Shown here: piece by piece, positions 17,155 to 24,684 of the stretch
How positions within the stretch are numbered: position 1 is the stretch's first letter
Layout of the letters: the number at the start of each line of letters is the position of its first letter
DNA from: UBA6136 sp964344495
Lineage (GTDB): Bacteria > Pseudomonadota > Gammaproteobacteria > Methylococcales > Methylococcaceae
Length of the DNA stretch: 33,455 nucleotides
NCBI GenBank assembly: GCA_964344495.1
Contig: CAYFNI010000009.1
Coordinates: 1 to 33,455 of the forward strand
Reading direction: 5' to 3'
The notes under the pieces: model-generated
Databases searched by the model: none
Told to the model about the DNA's origin: nothing
The model's input: the letters and a program-made list of their open reading frames with translations, nothing else
Made by a program: the position numbers and the translations under genes

Positions 17155-17751
17155 ATGAACGACGACGATTCCGAACTGTTCCGCCAGCAGATGGCCGACG
17201 TCCGGCCACTGACGGCGCCCGCGCGGCACCTGCCCCGGCACGGTGATCCCGCCGCACAGCCGGGGGTCCGATACCGGCGCGAAATGGCGCAGCGCTCGCT
17301 GGGCATGGACGAGAGTCAGCTACCCACGACCTTCGTCGAGCCGGTACGGCCAGAAGCGGTCATCAGCTTCAAGCGCGACGGCATCCAGCACGGCGTTTTT
17401 CGGCGTCTGCAGCAGGGCGCCTACCCGATCGAGGCCACGCTGGATCTTCACGGCCTCACGGTCGAACAGGCGCGGCAGGCGGTCTATGAGTTCATGGCCG
17501 ATTGCAGCCGTTATGACGTCCGGTCGGCGCTCATCACCCACGGCAAGGGCCACCGCAACAAGGATCAGGTACCGTTGATCAAGAGCTGCCTGGTGCGCTG
17601 GCTGCCGATGTTTTCCACCCTGATGGCCTATCACAGCGCGCAGAAGTGGCACGGTGGCGCCGGGGCGGTCTATGTCCTGCTCCGCAAGAGCGAAAAAGCC
17701 AAGGCCGAGACGCGCGAACGGCTGGGTCTGAGTTCGGGCAAGCCGGAGTAG
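17155..17751 (+). CDS. Smr-domain protein, SmrA/YdaL-like
   Basis: The ATG at 17155 gives 198 aa; longer in-frame starts exist but only this one matches the family N-terminus (MNDDDSELFRQQMADVRPL). The C-terminal Smr domain shows LDLHGLTVEQAR (about 99-110) and the ITHGKGHRN/GAGAVYVLLRK motifs. Smr domains are found in MutS2 and in small stand-alone proteins with reported nicking or RNA endonuclease activity; the specific job here is unknown. An extended -10-like TGCTATGCT lies at 17093-17101 in the 88-base gap before it. The next gene follows after 4 bases. Confidence 0.85.
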   Translation: MNDDDSELFRQQMADVRPLTAPARHLPRHGDPAAQPGVRYRREMAQRSLGMDESQLPTTFVEPVRPEAVISFKRDGIQHGVFRRLQQGAYPIEATLDLHGLTVEQARQAVYEFMADCSRYDVRSALITHGKGHRNKDQVPLIKSCLVRWLPMFSTLMAYHSAQKWHGGAGAVYVLLRKSEKAKAETRERLGLSSGKPE

Positions 17752-17755
17752 CCCC

Positions 17756-18841
17756 GTGAGCGAGTTGCCGCATGCCGTCGAACAGGCGGCCCGTGCCTTT
17801 GTATCGTCCTCGGTTGCGCTGACGCTGGAGCCCCTCGGTCGGGGACTGATCAACGATACCTACCGGGTCAGCGAAGGCCGTGACCAGTGGGTCCTGCAGC
17901 GCATCAACCGGCGGGTGTTTCCCGACCCGGTTGCCGTCATGGCCAATGTCCGGCAGGTCACCGACCACGCTGCCCGCGAGCGTCGCCACCGGCCGGACAT
18001 GCCCCAGCGTCTGCCGGAGGTGATTCCGACCCGCGCCGGTGCGGATGTTCATCGCGATGAGCAGGGCGAGTTCTGGCGAGCCATCACCTACATCGACAAT
18101 ACCCATCATCTGCCCCGCCTGAACCACCCGCAGCAGGCTGAGGAGGTCGGACGCATGCTGGGCTGGTTTCACTGCCTGGCGGGCGGGTTACCGGCGGCAT
18201 CGCTGCACGACACCCTGCCGGGTTTCCACATGACGCCCGGTTATCTGGCTGCGTTCGATGCCGTGCAGGCCACGCGGGCGCAGCGGACGGACGATGACGG
18301 TCTGGCCGGGGCGCTCGCCTTCGTCGAGGCACGCCGTGCGCAAGCTGCCGTGCTGGAATCCGCGCGTGAACAGGGCACGTTGTCGGTGCGCGTCATACAT
18401 GGCGATCCGAAGCTGGACAATGTGCTGTTCGACCGCGACACGGGGCGAGCGGTCAGCCTGATCGATCTGGATACCGTCAAGCCGGGCCTGCCGCATTATG
18501 ATCTGGGCGATTGTTGTCGGTCGTGCTGCAATCTCGCCGGTGAAACGGCCGGTGCGGCCGCCGTTTTCGACCTCGGCATATGTGCAGCCCTGCTGCGGGG
18601 CTATTGGCAGGAAGCGGCGAGCCTCCTCACCGCTTCGGATCGCGACTATCTGTTCGAAGCCATTCGCCTGCTGCCGTTCGAACTGGGCTTGCGTTTCCTG
18701 ACCGATCATCTGGCCGGGGATCTCTACTTCAAGGTCGCAACGCGGGGTGAAAATCTGGTCCGCGCGCGGCGCCAGTTCGAGCTCGTGACCTGCATCGAAG
18801 CGCAGGCCGGCGCCATCATCGGGGTGCTGAAAGCGCTCTGA
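17756..18841 (+). CDS. APH-fold kinase resembling N-acetylhexosamine/sugar 1-kinases
   Basis: 361 aa from a GTG with GGAG seven bases upstream. The N-lobe has PLGRGLINDTYRV (glycine-rich loop, 26-38) and VLQRINRRVFPDP, typical of the NahK-like subgroup of aminoglycoside-phosphotransferase-fold kinases. The catalytic loop is HGDPKLDN (215-222) and the metal-binding motif is DLDT (237-240). The family phosphorylates sugars, choline-like compounds or antibiotics; the QRIN and HGDPKLDN forms favour a sugar (hexosamine) substrate. A CCRSCC cluster (253-258) after the metal-binding loop is unusual. It sits 106 bases upstream of the pyrimidine/pteridine cluster on the same strand, and a link to that cluster is possible but unproven. 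Confidence 0.75.
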   Translation: MSELPHAVEQAARAFVSSSVALTLEPLGRGLINDTYRVSEGRDQWVLQRINRRVFPDPVAVMANVRQVTDHAARERRHRPDMPQRLPEVIPTRAGADVHRDEQGEFWRAITYIDNTHHLPRLNHPQQAEEVGRMLGWFHCLAGGLPAASLHDTLPGFHMTPGYLAAFDAVQATRAQRTDDDGLAGALAFVEARRAQAAVLESAREQGTLSVRVIHGDPKLDNVLFDRDTGRAVSLIDLDTVKPGLPHYDLGDCCRSCCNLAGETAGAAAVFDLGICAALLRGYWQEAASLLTASDRDYLFEAIRLLPFELGLRFLTDHLAGDLYFKVATRGENLVRARRQFELVTCIEAQAGAIIGVLKAL

Positions 18842-18901
18842 TGTCAGCGTGGCCCGGCGTAATTCGGATGGCCAGGGGCCAATCCGGACGCCTTCTCGTT
18901 A

Positions 18902-18907
18902 TATACT
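18902..18907 (+). promoter_or_regulatory. -10-like box before the RibA-RibD fusion gene
   Basis: TATACT matches the sigma-70 -10 consensus at five of six positions and lies 41 bases before the GTG start. No good -35 hexamer is present at 16-18 bases upstream. The gap holds no FMN riboswitch that I could recognise. Confidence 0.35.
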
Positions 18908-18947
18908 GTGCCGCCGTGCAAGCTGATCTGCTCCTCCTGACCCTCCC

Positions 18948-20261
18948 GTGCTGAAGAATCTCGTCAAAACCCGCCTGCCGACCGGCTTCGGAGAGTTTGC
19001 GCTGTACTTGTATCCCGAGGACGGCAAGGAGCATCTCGCGCTGGTCAAGGGCGATGTGCCGGGTTTGTCCGAGGTGCCGGTGCGGGTGCATTCCGAATGC
19101 CTGACGGGCGATGTATTCGGATCCCGCCGCTGTGATTGCGGCGATCAGCTCCGGCACACCCTGCAATTTCTCGGGCGGGCAGAGGCCGGCATTCTGCTGT
19201 ATCTGCGGCAGGAGGGACGGGGTATCGGCCTGATCAAGAAGATGGAGGCCTACAACCTTCAGGATCAGGGGATGGATACGGTCGAGGCCAACATCCGACT
19301 CGGTCACCAGCCCGACGAGCGTGATTACGGCATCGCCGCACGCATGTTGCGGGATCTGGAAGTGCGGTCGATCCGGCTGATCACCAACAACCCGCACAAA
19401 GTCGAGGAGCTGCAACGGCACGGAGTGCCGGTCACGGCGCGCATCCCCATCGAAGTGGGCCATCATCGGGAAAATCTCGGCTACCTGCGATCCAAGGCCG
19501 AGCGCATGTCGCACGTGTTGAGTTTTCGGGAATTCATGCCCGAGCATCACGACCTCGCCTTCATCCGCCCCCTCATCGATCAGTTGCATCTGGCGGCCGG
19601 GAGCGGGCATGCGCTGCCCTTCATCACGCTCACCTATGCCCAAAGCATGGACGGCAGCATCGCCGCGGATGCGGGCGCGCCGCTGGCACTCAGCTCCCGA
19701 CAGGCCCTGGGCCTGACCCATTACCTACGGGCTCACCACGATGGCCTGCTGGTCGGCGTCAACACCATACTGGCGGATGATCCCCAGCTCAATGTGCGTT
19801 ATGCCGAGGGTGAAGACCCCCGCACCGTCATTCTGGACAGCCATTTGCGCACGCCGGTCGATTGCCGGGTTCTGCGCCAGGCCAAGAAACCGCCGATCAT
19901 CATCACCACGGCCGCCGCCGATGCCGGCCAGCGGAGCCGGCTCGCCGAGCGGGGCGCACGCATCCTGCAGGTCGACCTCGACCCGGACGGCTGCGTCGAC
20001 CTTCGTCAGGCGCTGGCTGCGCTGGCAGCCGAGGGCATCCATACCCTGATGGTCGAAGGTGGCGGCAAAATCATTTCAGCCTTTTTCAAACACCATCTCG
20101 TGAATTACTGCGTCATTACCATCACCCCCAAGATCATTGGCGGTCTCAAGGCCATTGAAGGCCTGAGTGCGGCCGGCGAAACTCCGCTGACCCTGACCGA
20201 ATGCCGTTACCAGCCGCTGGGCTCCGACATCATCGCCTACGGGCCCGTGAGCTACGGATAG
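18948..20261 (+). CDS. GTP cyclohydrolase II fused to a RibD-type reductase domain
   Basis: 437 aa from a GTG. Residues 1-200 are a full GTP cyclohydrolase II: zinc cysteines 51, 62 and 64 in SECLTG...RCDCGDQ, RQEGRGIGL (87-95), and Tyr102 at the place of E. coli RibA Tyr105. Residues about 224-435 are a RibD C-terminal (DHFR-like) reductase domain: TLTYAQSMDGSIA (228-240), GLLVGVNTILADDPQLNVR (266-284) and VEGGGKIISAFF. There is no deaminase domain. If both halves act in sequence, GTP would become 2,5-diamino-6-ribosylamino-pyrimidinone phosphate and then its ribityl form, the order used by fungi and archaea. The next gene starts 3 bases later. The partners suggest a specialised pathway rather than riboflavin supply. 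Confidence 0.9.
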   Translation: MLKNLVKTRLPTGFGEFALYLYPEDGKEHLALVKGDVPGLSEVPVRVHSECLTGDVFGSRRCDCGDQLRHTLQFLGRAEAGILLYLRQEGRGIGLIKKMEAYNLQDQGMDTVEANIRLGHQPDERDYGIAARMLRDLEVRSIRLITNNPHKVEELQRHGVPVTARIPIEVGHHRENLGYLRSKAERMSHVLSFREFMPEHHDLAFIRPLIDQLHLAAGSGHALPFITLTYAQSMDGSIAADAGAPLALSSRQALGLTHYLRAHHDGLLVGVNTILADDPQLNVRYAEGEDPRTVILDSHLRTPVDCRVLRQAKKPPIIITTAAADAGQRSRLAERGARILQVDLDPDGCVDLRQALAALAAEGIHTLMVEGGGKIISAFFKHHLVNYCVITITPKIIGGLKAIEGLSAAGETPLTLTECRYQPLGSDIIAYGPVSYG

Positions 20262-20264
20262 GCC

Positions 20265-21287
20265 ATGAATACCCAGGCTATCTATCACGTCGCCCCGCAT
20301 ACCGTCAGCGTGGGTGTGGCCGAGTCGGGGCACCCCGGCTCCGGTGAACTGCTGATCCGAGCGCTCTGTTCAGCCATCAGCCCCGGCACGGAATCACTCA
20401 TTTTTCGCGGCGACATGCCGGAAAACTGGAAAATGGACGACCATCTTTCCTCGCTCGACGGCGAATTCCGTTACCCCTTCAAATACGGCTACGCGCTGGT
20501 CGGCGAAGTGCTGGCGGTGGGGGACCGCGCTGATCGGGCCTGGATCGGTCGGCGCGTGTTCGCGTTCCATCCGCATCAAACCGAAGCCGTCATCGACAAG
20601 CGCTGCTGTTACCTGCTGCCCGAAGGCATGCCGGCGGATCGCGCGCTGTTTCTGGCCAACATGGAAACCGCGCTCAATCTGGTCATGGACACCGCGCCGG
20701 CGGCGGGTGAGCGCGGCATGGTCTTCGGGCAGGGCATCGTCGGCTTGCTGACCTTGGGCCTGCTGCACCATTTTCCGTTGCAGGAATTGATTGCGGCCGA
20801 TCCCGTGGCTCAGCGGCGCGAATGGTCCGAAAAGCTGGGCGCCAGTCTGGCGATTGATCCGGCGCGCGGACGCGAACTGGCGGTGCTGGAAGAATGCCTG
20901 TTCGACCCGCCAGGCAACGGACTCGACTTTGCCATCGAGGTTTCCGGCCAGATGGACGCCCTCAATCAAGCGATTCGCCTGTGCGGGTTTGACGCCCGCA
21001 TCGTGGTCGGCTCCTGGTATGGCCGCACTGCCGGCCTGGTCAACCTCGGCGGGGAGTTCCACCGGCGGCGCCTCAAGCTGATATCGAGTCAGGTCAGCAG
21101 CATCGGCTCGGCCCTGAGCGGGCGCTGGAGCAAGGAGCGGCGAATGGCGCTGGCGATTGACTGGCTGGATCGGCTGGCTCCGGAGCAATTCATTACCCAC
21201 CGCTTTGGCCTCGACGACTGCCAGGCCGCCCTCGAAATGGCAGCCGATCGTCAGGCCGGCGCCATTCAGGTCATTTTCGAGTACTGA
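20265..21287 (+). CDS. MDR-superfamily dehydrogenase without the usual zinc ligands
   Basis: 340 aa. A GroES-like N-terminal domain is followed by a Rossmann domain with VFGQGIVGLLTLGLL (153-167). The usual catalytic zinc site of medium-chain alcohol dehydrogenases (C-G-x-D and G-H-E) is replaced by SAISPGTES (36-44) and YGYALVGEV (74-82), and the four-cysteine structural zinc loop is missing. The SAIS-GTE form is seen in a subset of MDR proteins annotated as zinc-dependent dehydrogenases, including BchC-like enzymes. It should still bind NAD(P)H and reduce or oxidise a carbonyl/alcohol. It lies 3 bases after the RibA-RibD gene and 4 bases before the PTPS-like gene, so these three are tightly linked. 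Confidence 0.82.
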   Translation: MNTQAIYHVAPHTVSVGVAESGHPGSGELLIRALCSAISPGTESLIFRGDMPENWKMDDHLSSLDGEFRYPFKYGYALVGEVLAVGDRADRAWIGRRVFAFHPHQTEAVIDKRCCYLLPEGMPADRALFLANMETALNLVMDTAPAAGERGMVFGQGIVGLLTLGLLHHFPLQELIAADPVAQRREWSEKLGASLAIDPARGRELAVLEECLFDPPGNGLDFAIEVSGQMDALNQAIRLCGFDARIVVGSWYGRTAGLVNLGGEFHRRRLKLISSQVSSIGSALSGRWSKERRMALAIDWLDRLAPEQFITHRFGLDDCQAALEMAADRQAGAIQVIFEY

Positions 21288-21291
21288 ACCG

Positions 21292-21666
21292 ATGTATCAA
21301 CTGGCCATCAGCCGTGATTTCATTGCCCGTCATTTTCTCGTCGGCGGCGACTGGGGCGCGGAGAATACCGAGCACAGCCACCACTACCGAGCCGAGGTGC
21401 TCATTGAGGGCGCCGAGCTGAACCATCATGGCTATCTGATCGACATCGTTGCGCTGGAGATGGCCTTGCAGGGCATCATCGCCGGCTATGCCGATCAGGT
21501 GCTCAATCATCAGCCCGCCTTTGCCGGCCTCAACCCGAGCATCGAACATTTTTCCCGCATCCTCTGGGAGGCCCTGCGCGATGCCCTGGATCTGCCGGGC
21601 AAACACATGACCGTGAAGCTGTGGGAAAACGACCACGACTGGGCTGCATACAGTGGCGCGCTGTAG
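21292..21666 (+). CDS. 6-pyruvoyl-tetrahydropterin synthase / QueD-like protein with altered active site
   Basis: 124 aa, the family's usual size. The three zinc histidines are present (His14, His28, His30 in EHSHHY), followed by GYLIDIVALEMAL and the C-terminal VKLWEN with Glu112. The catalytic Cys normally four residues before the second zinc His is Glu24 here, and the Asp-His dyad reads Asn72-His73. PTPS homologues with Glu in place of Cys (PTPS-III) are known to act in folate synthesis rather than in BH4 or queuosine synthesis, so a non-QueD reaction is likely. The substrate is probably a pteridine or related pyrimidine, given the GTP cyclohydrolase II gene two genes upstream. Confidence 0.8.
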   Translation: MYQLAISRDFIARHFLVGGDWGAENTEHSHHYRAEVLIEGAELNHHGYLIDIVALEMALQGIIAGYADQVLNHQPAFAGLNPSIEHFSRILWEALRDALDLPGKHMTVKLWENDHDWAAYSGAL

Positions 21667-21696
21667 CGCCGAATGCCCGAATTCTGACAGCCCGCC

Positions 21697-22599
21697 ATGA
21701 GCCTTTCCTTCAGTGACTATCTCGACGCCAAGTTTCCGCTCGACGAACGCAGCCTGAATCCCGACGTCCGCGCGGTGTTTCAGGCCGCACTGTGCAGCCG
21801 GGTATCGGCGCAACTGCTGGATCTCGGCTGTGGTCTGGGGGCCAGCCTCAGACGCCTGCTGGCGGCGGGACTGCTCGGCAACCTCGACATCACGGCGGTT
21901 GACCAGGATGCCGGATTGCTGGCCAAGGCCCGCGCGCGTGCCGAACATGAACTGGGCATGGCCGAGTTCGAGGTCGATCCGGCATCGGAGCCGCTCAGCG
22001 CGCAGCGGAACCGTCAGACGCTGACGCTTGCGTTGGCCGAAGCCGATGTCATGACTTTCGCGCCAGACGCACCGGGCACCTACGATGCCGTGATCGCCCA
22101 CGCGCTGATGGATCTGCTGCCGGCACCACAGATGGCGGCCCGGATTCACGACTGGCTGGGACCGGCCGGGCTGTTCTATGCCTCGCTCAACTACGACGGC
22201 GGCACGACCCTGTTCCCGCTGTTCCCGGATGCCGCCTTTGAAGCCGGGCTGCTCGCCCACTACGACCGCTCGATGATCCGCCACCCTCATGGCCATGTCA
22301 GCAATGGGGCGCACGCGGGCCGGCAGCTGCATGCCGCGCTGCTGGAGGCCGGCTTTGAGGTGCTTGCCTATGGCAGTTCCGACTGGAACATCACGCCCTT
22401 CTGCGGCGCCTATCGGGATGCGGACGATCTCTGTCTGCGCGCCCTGCTGGAGATGATGCACGGCGAGGCCCAGCGGTCAGGCGATTTCGATCCGGCCGCG
22501 CTGGCGCATTGGCTGGCTTATCGCCAGGCGCAGATCGACACCCGCGAACTCGGCCTGATCATTCACCAGCTCGATCTGCTGGCCCAGAAGCCGGCCTGA
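21697..22599 (+). CDS. Class I SAM-dependent methyltransferase
   Basis: 300 aa. Motif I (LLDLGCGLGAS, 40-50) and the acidic end of beta-2 (ITAVDQD) mark the SAM-binding Rossmann fold, and YDAVIAHALMDLLP fits motif III-IV. The C-terminal half (DWNITPF, HGEAQRSGDFDP, LAYRQAQID) is not one I recognise. It follows the PTPS-like gene by 30 bases on the same strand, which suggests methylation of the product of this cluster. It converges with the CDP-alcohol phosphatidyltransferase gene 19 bases downstream. Confidence 0.8.
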   Translation: MSLSFSDYLDAKFPLDERSLNPDVRAVFQAALCSRVSAQLLDLGCGLGASLRRLLAAGLLGNLDITAVDQDAGLLAKARARAEHELGMAEFEVDPASEPLSAQRNRQTLTLALAEADVMTFAPDAPGTYDAVIAHALMDLLPAPQMAARIHDWLGPAGLFYASLNYDGGTTLFPLFPDAAFEAGLLAHYDRSMIRHPHGHVSNGAHAGRQLHAALLEAGFEVLAYGSSDWNITPFCGAYRDADDLCLRALLEMMHGEAQRSGDFDPAALAHWLAYRQAQIDTRELGLIIHQLDLLAQKPA

Positions 22600-22618
22600 G
22601 CGGCTGTAGCGCGGCGAC

Positions 22619-23311
22619 TCAGCCCGCTGGGCGACCGTCAGCGCGATACAGTTGCCACAGGGAGGATGCGAACGAAAGCGCCAGTCCCAGTGACAGCCCG
22701 GCGGCCAGCCACAGGGCGAACGCGGCCGGGAGTTGCGGCAACAGGCAGGCGGTCAGGCCGACGCCGGCCGCGACGCCGATGGAACGGGTGAAGCGACTGC
22801 CGCGGAGCACAACCGAGCGGGTACGGCCCCACTGGTGAACCAGCACGAACCCATAGCGCAGCAAACCGGGCAACAGAATCCAGCCCTCCAGACGTCCACC
22901 CAGAAACAGCAGCAGGCACACCGTCAGCATCAGCAGCGCATCGCTTTCCTGATCGAACAGCGCGCCAAAGACCGAAGCCGTCCGCCACCGCCGCGCCGCC
23001 CAGCCATCCAGACCATCGAGCCCCATCAGCAGCCACAGGCTGATAGCCTGCCAGGTCGGATGCAGCGGGATGACCAGCAGCGCGGTGGCGCCCAGCGCCC
23101 GTCCCGCCGTCAGCGTGTTGGCCAGTCCGAACCCGCCTCCGGGGGCATAGTGGCCACGTCCCCGGACCAGCAATCCGAGCCACGAAGCCGCCGCCATGGC
23201 CGCCAGCAGCAGCGCCGAGTGCTCAAGCCAGGCGCCCCCGGCACCCAGCAGCATGATGAGGGCGTGCTGTTCGGTCCAGCGGCGCAGGGATTCGGGCGTG
23301 GCGGTTGTCAT
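22619..23311 (-). CDS. CDP-alcohol phosphatidyltransferase family membrane enzyme
   Basis: 230 aa with about six hydrophobic helices. The full family signature D-x2-D-G-x2-A-R-x8-G-x3-D-x3-D is present with Asp99, Asp102, Gly103, Ala106, Arg107, Gly116, Asp120 and Asp124, so the enzyme should be active. The family moves a phospho-alcohol group from a CDP-linked donor to an acceptor alcohol, with loss of CMP, in the inner membrane. The N-terminal extra helices and lack of PgsA- or PssA-like detail mean that the donor and acceptor cannot be named. It is divergent from the glycosyltransferase (59-base shared gap) and sits inside the pyrimidine/pteridine cluster. Confidence 0.85.
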   Translation of the reverse strand: MTTATPESLRRWTEQHALIMLLGAGGAWLEHSALLLAAMAAASWLGLLVRGRGHYAPGGGFGLANTLTAGRALGATALLVIPLHPTWQAISLWLLMGLDGLDGWAARRWRTASVFGALFDQESDALLMLTVCLLLFLGGRLEGWILLPGLLRYGFVLVHQWGRTRSVVLRGSRFTRSIGVAAGVGLTACLLPQLPAAFALWLAAGLSLGLALSFASSLWQLYRADGRPAG

Positions 23312-23370
23312 GGGATGCGGCTACGTGGGCAATGGGGATACACTCGACCGGAGTCAGGGTGCTAGTTTAG

Positions 23371-24372
23371 ATGAAAACCGCCTTTGTCCACCCACCGCTG
23401 GATCGCATTCCCAGTGGCGGCCAGCGCTACAATCAGGCAATGCTGGCCGCCGCTGCGGATGGGGGTGTGCCGCTCGTATCGGCACCCTGGGTCGTGGGGC
23501 AACCGCTGACGCTGGCGGGGTTTGATGCGGTGCTGTGGGATAGCCTGTTCGTGCCCGCTCTGGCCGACATCGGGGAGCTGCTGCGCCAGCCGGCGCGACG
23601 AGGGCTGCTGGTGCATTGGTTGCCGGACAGCAATCCCCTCTTGAACGCGGCGGAGCGACAGCGCTGGCGCCAGCAGTTCGATGCGGCCGTCCGCCCCATG
23701 ACCCACCTGCTGGCGACCGGCGTCGGCATCGCGGCGGCGCTGCGGGCCCGCTACCCGACCGTGCCGGTGGCGCTGTGCGAGCCGGGTGTGGACGACGCGT
23801 TTCTACGGGCGCGGACCCTCCGACGGACCGATGTTCACGCCCCGGGTCCGGTGCGGCTGGTCACGGTAGCGCATCTCCTGCCGGCGAAACGACAGCGCGA
23901 GCTGCTGGAACTGCTGGCCCGGATCGATGCGGAATGGCGCTGGTATTTGATCGGCAGCCGCTCGGTGGATGCCGGCTACGCGGCGGGCGTGTTCGACCGG
24001 GCGGCTGCGCTGGGTCTCGACGACCGCATCCTGCACAGAGCCGCGGCCGGGCCGCAGCAACTGGCTGCGTGGTTGGCGGAGATGGATGTGTTCGTGACCG
24101 CCAGCGCCTTCGAGTCCTACGGCATGGCGCTGGCGGAGGCGGTGGCGATGGGCTTGCCGGCGATCAGTACCGATGTGGGGGCGGCCAGCGAGCTGATCGC
24201 ACACGGCGAGAGTGGCTGGTTGATCGATCTGGCCGAACCGGAGACCGCAGTCGCCGCGCTGACCCGGCTGATCACCGAGCCGGCCTTGCGGGCGCAATAC
24301 CATCAGGCGGCATGGGCGCGTCCAGTGCGTTGCTGGACCCAGGCTTTGGCCGAGTTCAGTCGGGCCCTCTGA
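23371..24372 (+). CDS. Glycosyltransferase, GT4-like (GT-B fold)
   Basis: 333 aa. The N-terminal domain opens with MKTAFVHPPLDRIPSGGQRYN, where the glycine pair is the donor/acceptor loop of GT-B enzymes. The C-terminal domain has VTVAHLLPAKRQRELL and the E-x7-E motif (Glu248, Glu256) in FESYGMALAEAVAMGLPAI, followed by GESGWLIDL. These are typical of retaining GT4-family transferases using nucleotide sugars. There is no signal peptide or membrane helix. Divergent from the CDP-alcohol phosphatidyltransferase, it probably decorates the cluster product or a lipid carrier; the acceptor is unknown. Confidence 0.85.
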   Translation: MKTAFVHPPLDRIPSGGQRYNQAMLAAAADGGVPLVSAPWVVGQPLTLAGFDAVLWDSLFVPALADIGELLRQPARRGLLVHWLPDSNPLLNAAERQRWRQQFDAAVRPMTHLLATGVGIAAALRARYPTVPVALCEPGVDDAFLRARTLRRTDVHAPGPVRLVTVAHLLPAKRQRELLELLARIDAEWRWYLIGSRSVDAGYAAGVFDRAAALGLDDRILHRAAAGPQQLAAWLAEMDVFVTASAFESYGMALAEAVAMGLPAISTDVGAASELIAHGESGWLIDLAEPETAVAALTRLITEPALRAQYHQAAWARPVRCWTQALAEFSRAL

Positions 24373-24382
24373 CGCCAGGGGC

Positions 24383-24667
24383 TCAGCCGGCGGTTGGCCG
24401 GTCTGAATGGCCGAGGGAGCGGTCCGGCGCAATGACATCCCGCACCCGTTGCTTGAGCTCCTTGGCCTCGGGAAAACGGCCTTCGAGCGAACGCGACCAG
24501 AGCACCTCCTCGCCGAGCCGGGCCTCAAAAATGCCCCCGGTTCCGGGTATCAGGGTCACGCCACCCAGTTCATCCTCGAACGTGGTCAGGAGTTCCTGTG
24601 CCAGCCAGGCCGCTCGCAGCAGCCAGCGGCACTGGGTACAGTATTCGAGTTCGACACGCGGTTGCAT
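24383..24667 (-). CDS. SelT/SelW/SelH-family thioredoxin-fold protein (cysteine form)
   Basis: The ATG at 24667 has a strong GGAGGA five bases upstream and gives 94 aa; the frame further upstream is not used. CTQC (10-13) after a beta strand is the CxxC/CxxU redox motif of the SelW-like (Rdx) family. GGVTLIPGTGGIFEARLGEEVLWSR with the GxF turn is also typical. In selenoprotein members the second Cys is selenocysteine; here both are cysteine. A redox role is assumed; no substrate is known. It is co-oriented with the TauE-type permease, whose stop lies 17 bases upstream. Confidence 0.85.
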   Translation of the reverse strand: MQPRVELEYCTQCRWLLRAAWLAQELLTTFEDELGGVTLIPGTGGIFEARLGEEVLWSRSLEGRFPEAKELKQRVRDVIAPDRSLGHSDRPTAG

Positions 24668-24684
24668 GGATTCCTCCGGATGAG

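Noticed and set aside
18842..18947. Possible FMN riboswitch before the RibA-RibD gene
   Set aside because: The gap is short and lacks the conserved RFN element segments.
21271..22461. A 396-codon open frame on the minus strand across the PTPS-like and methyltransferase genes
   Set aside because: The plus-strand genes have clear motifs; this frame has none and spans two genes.
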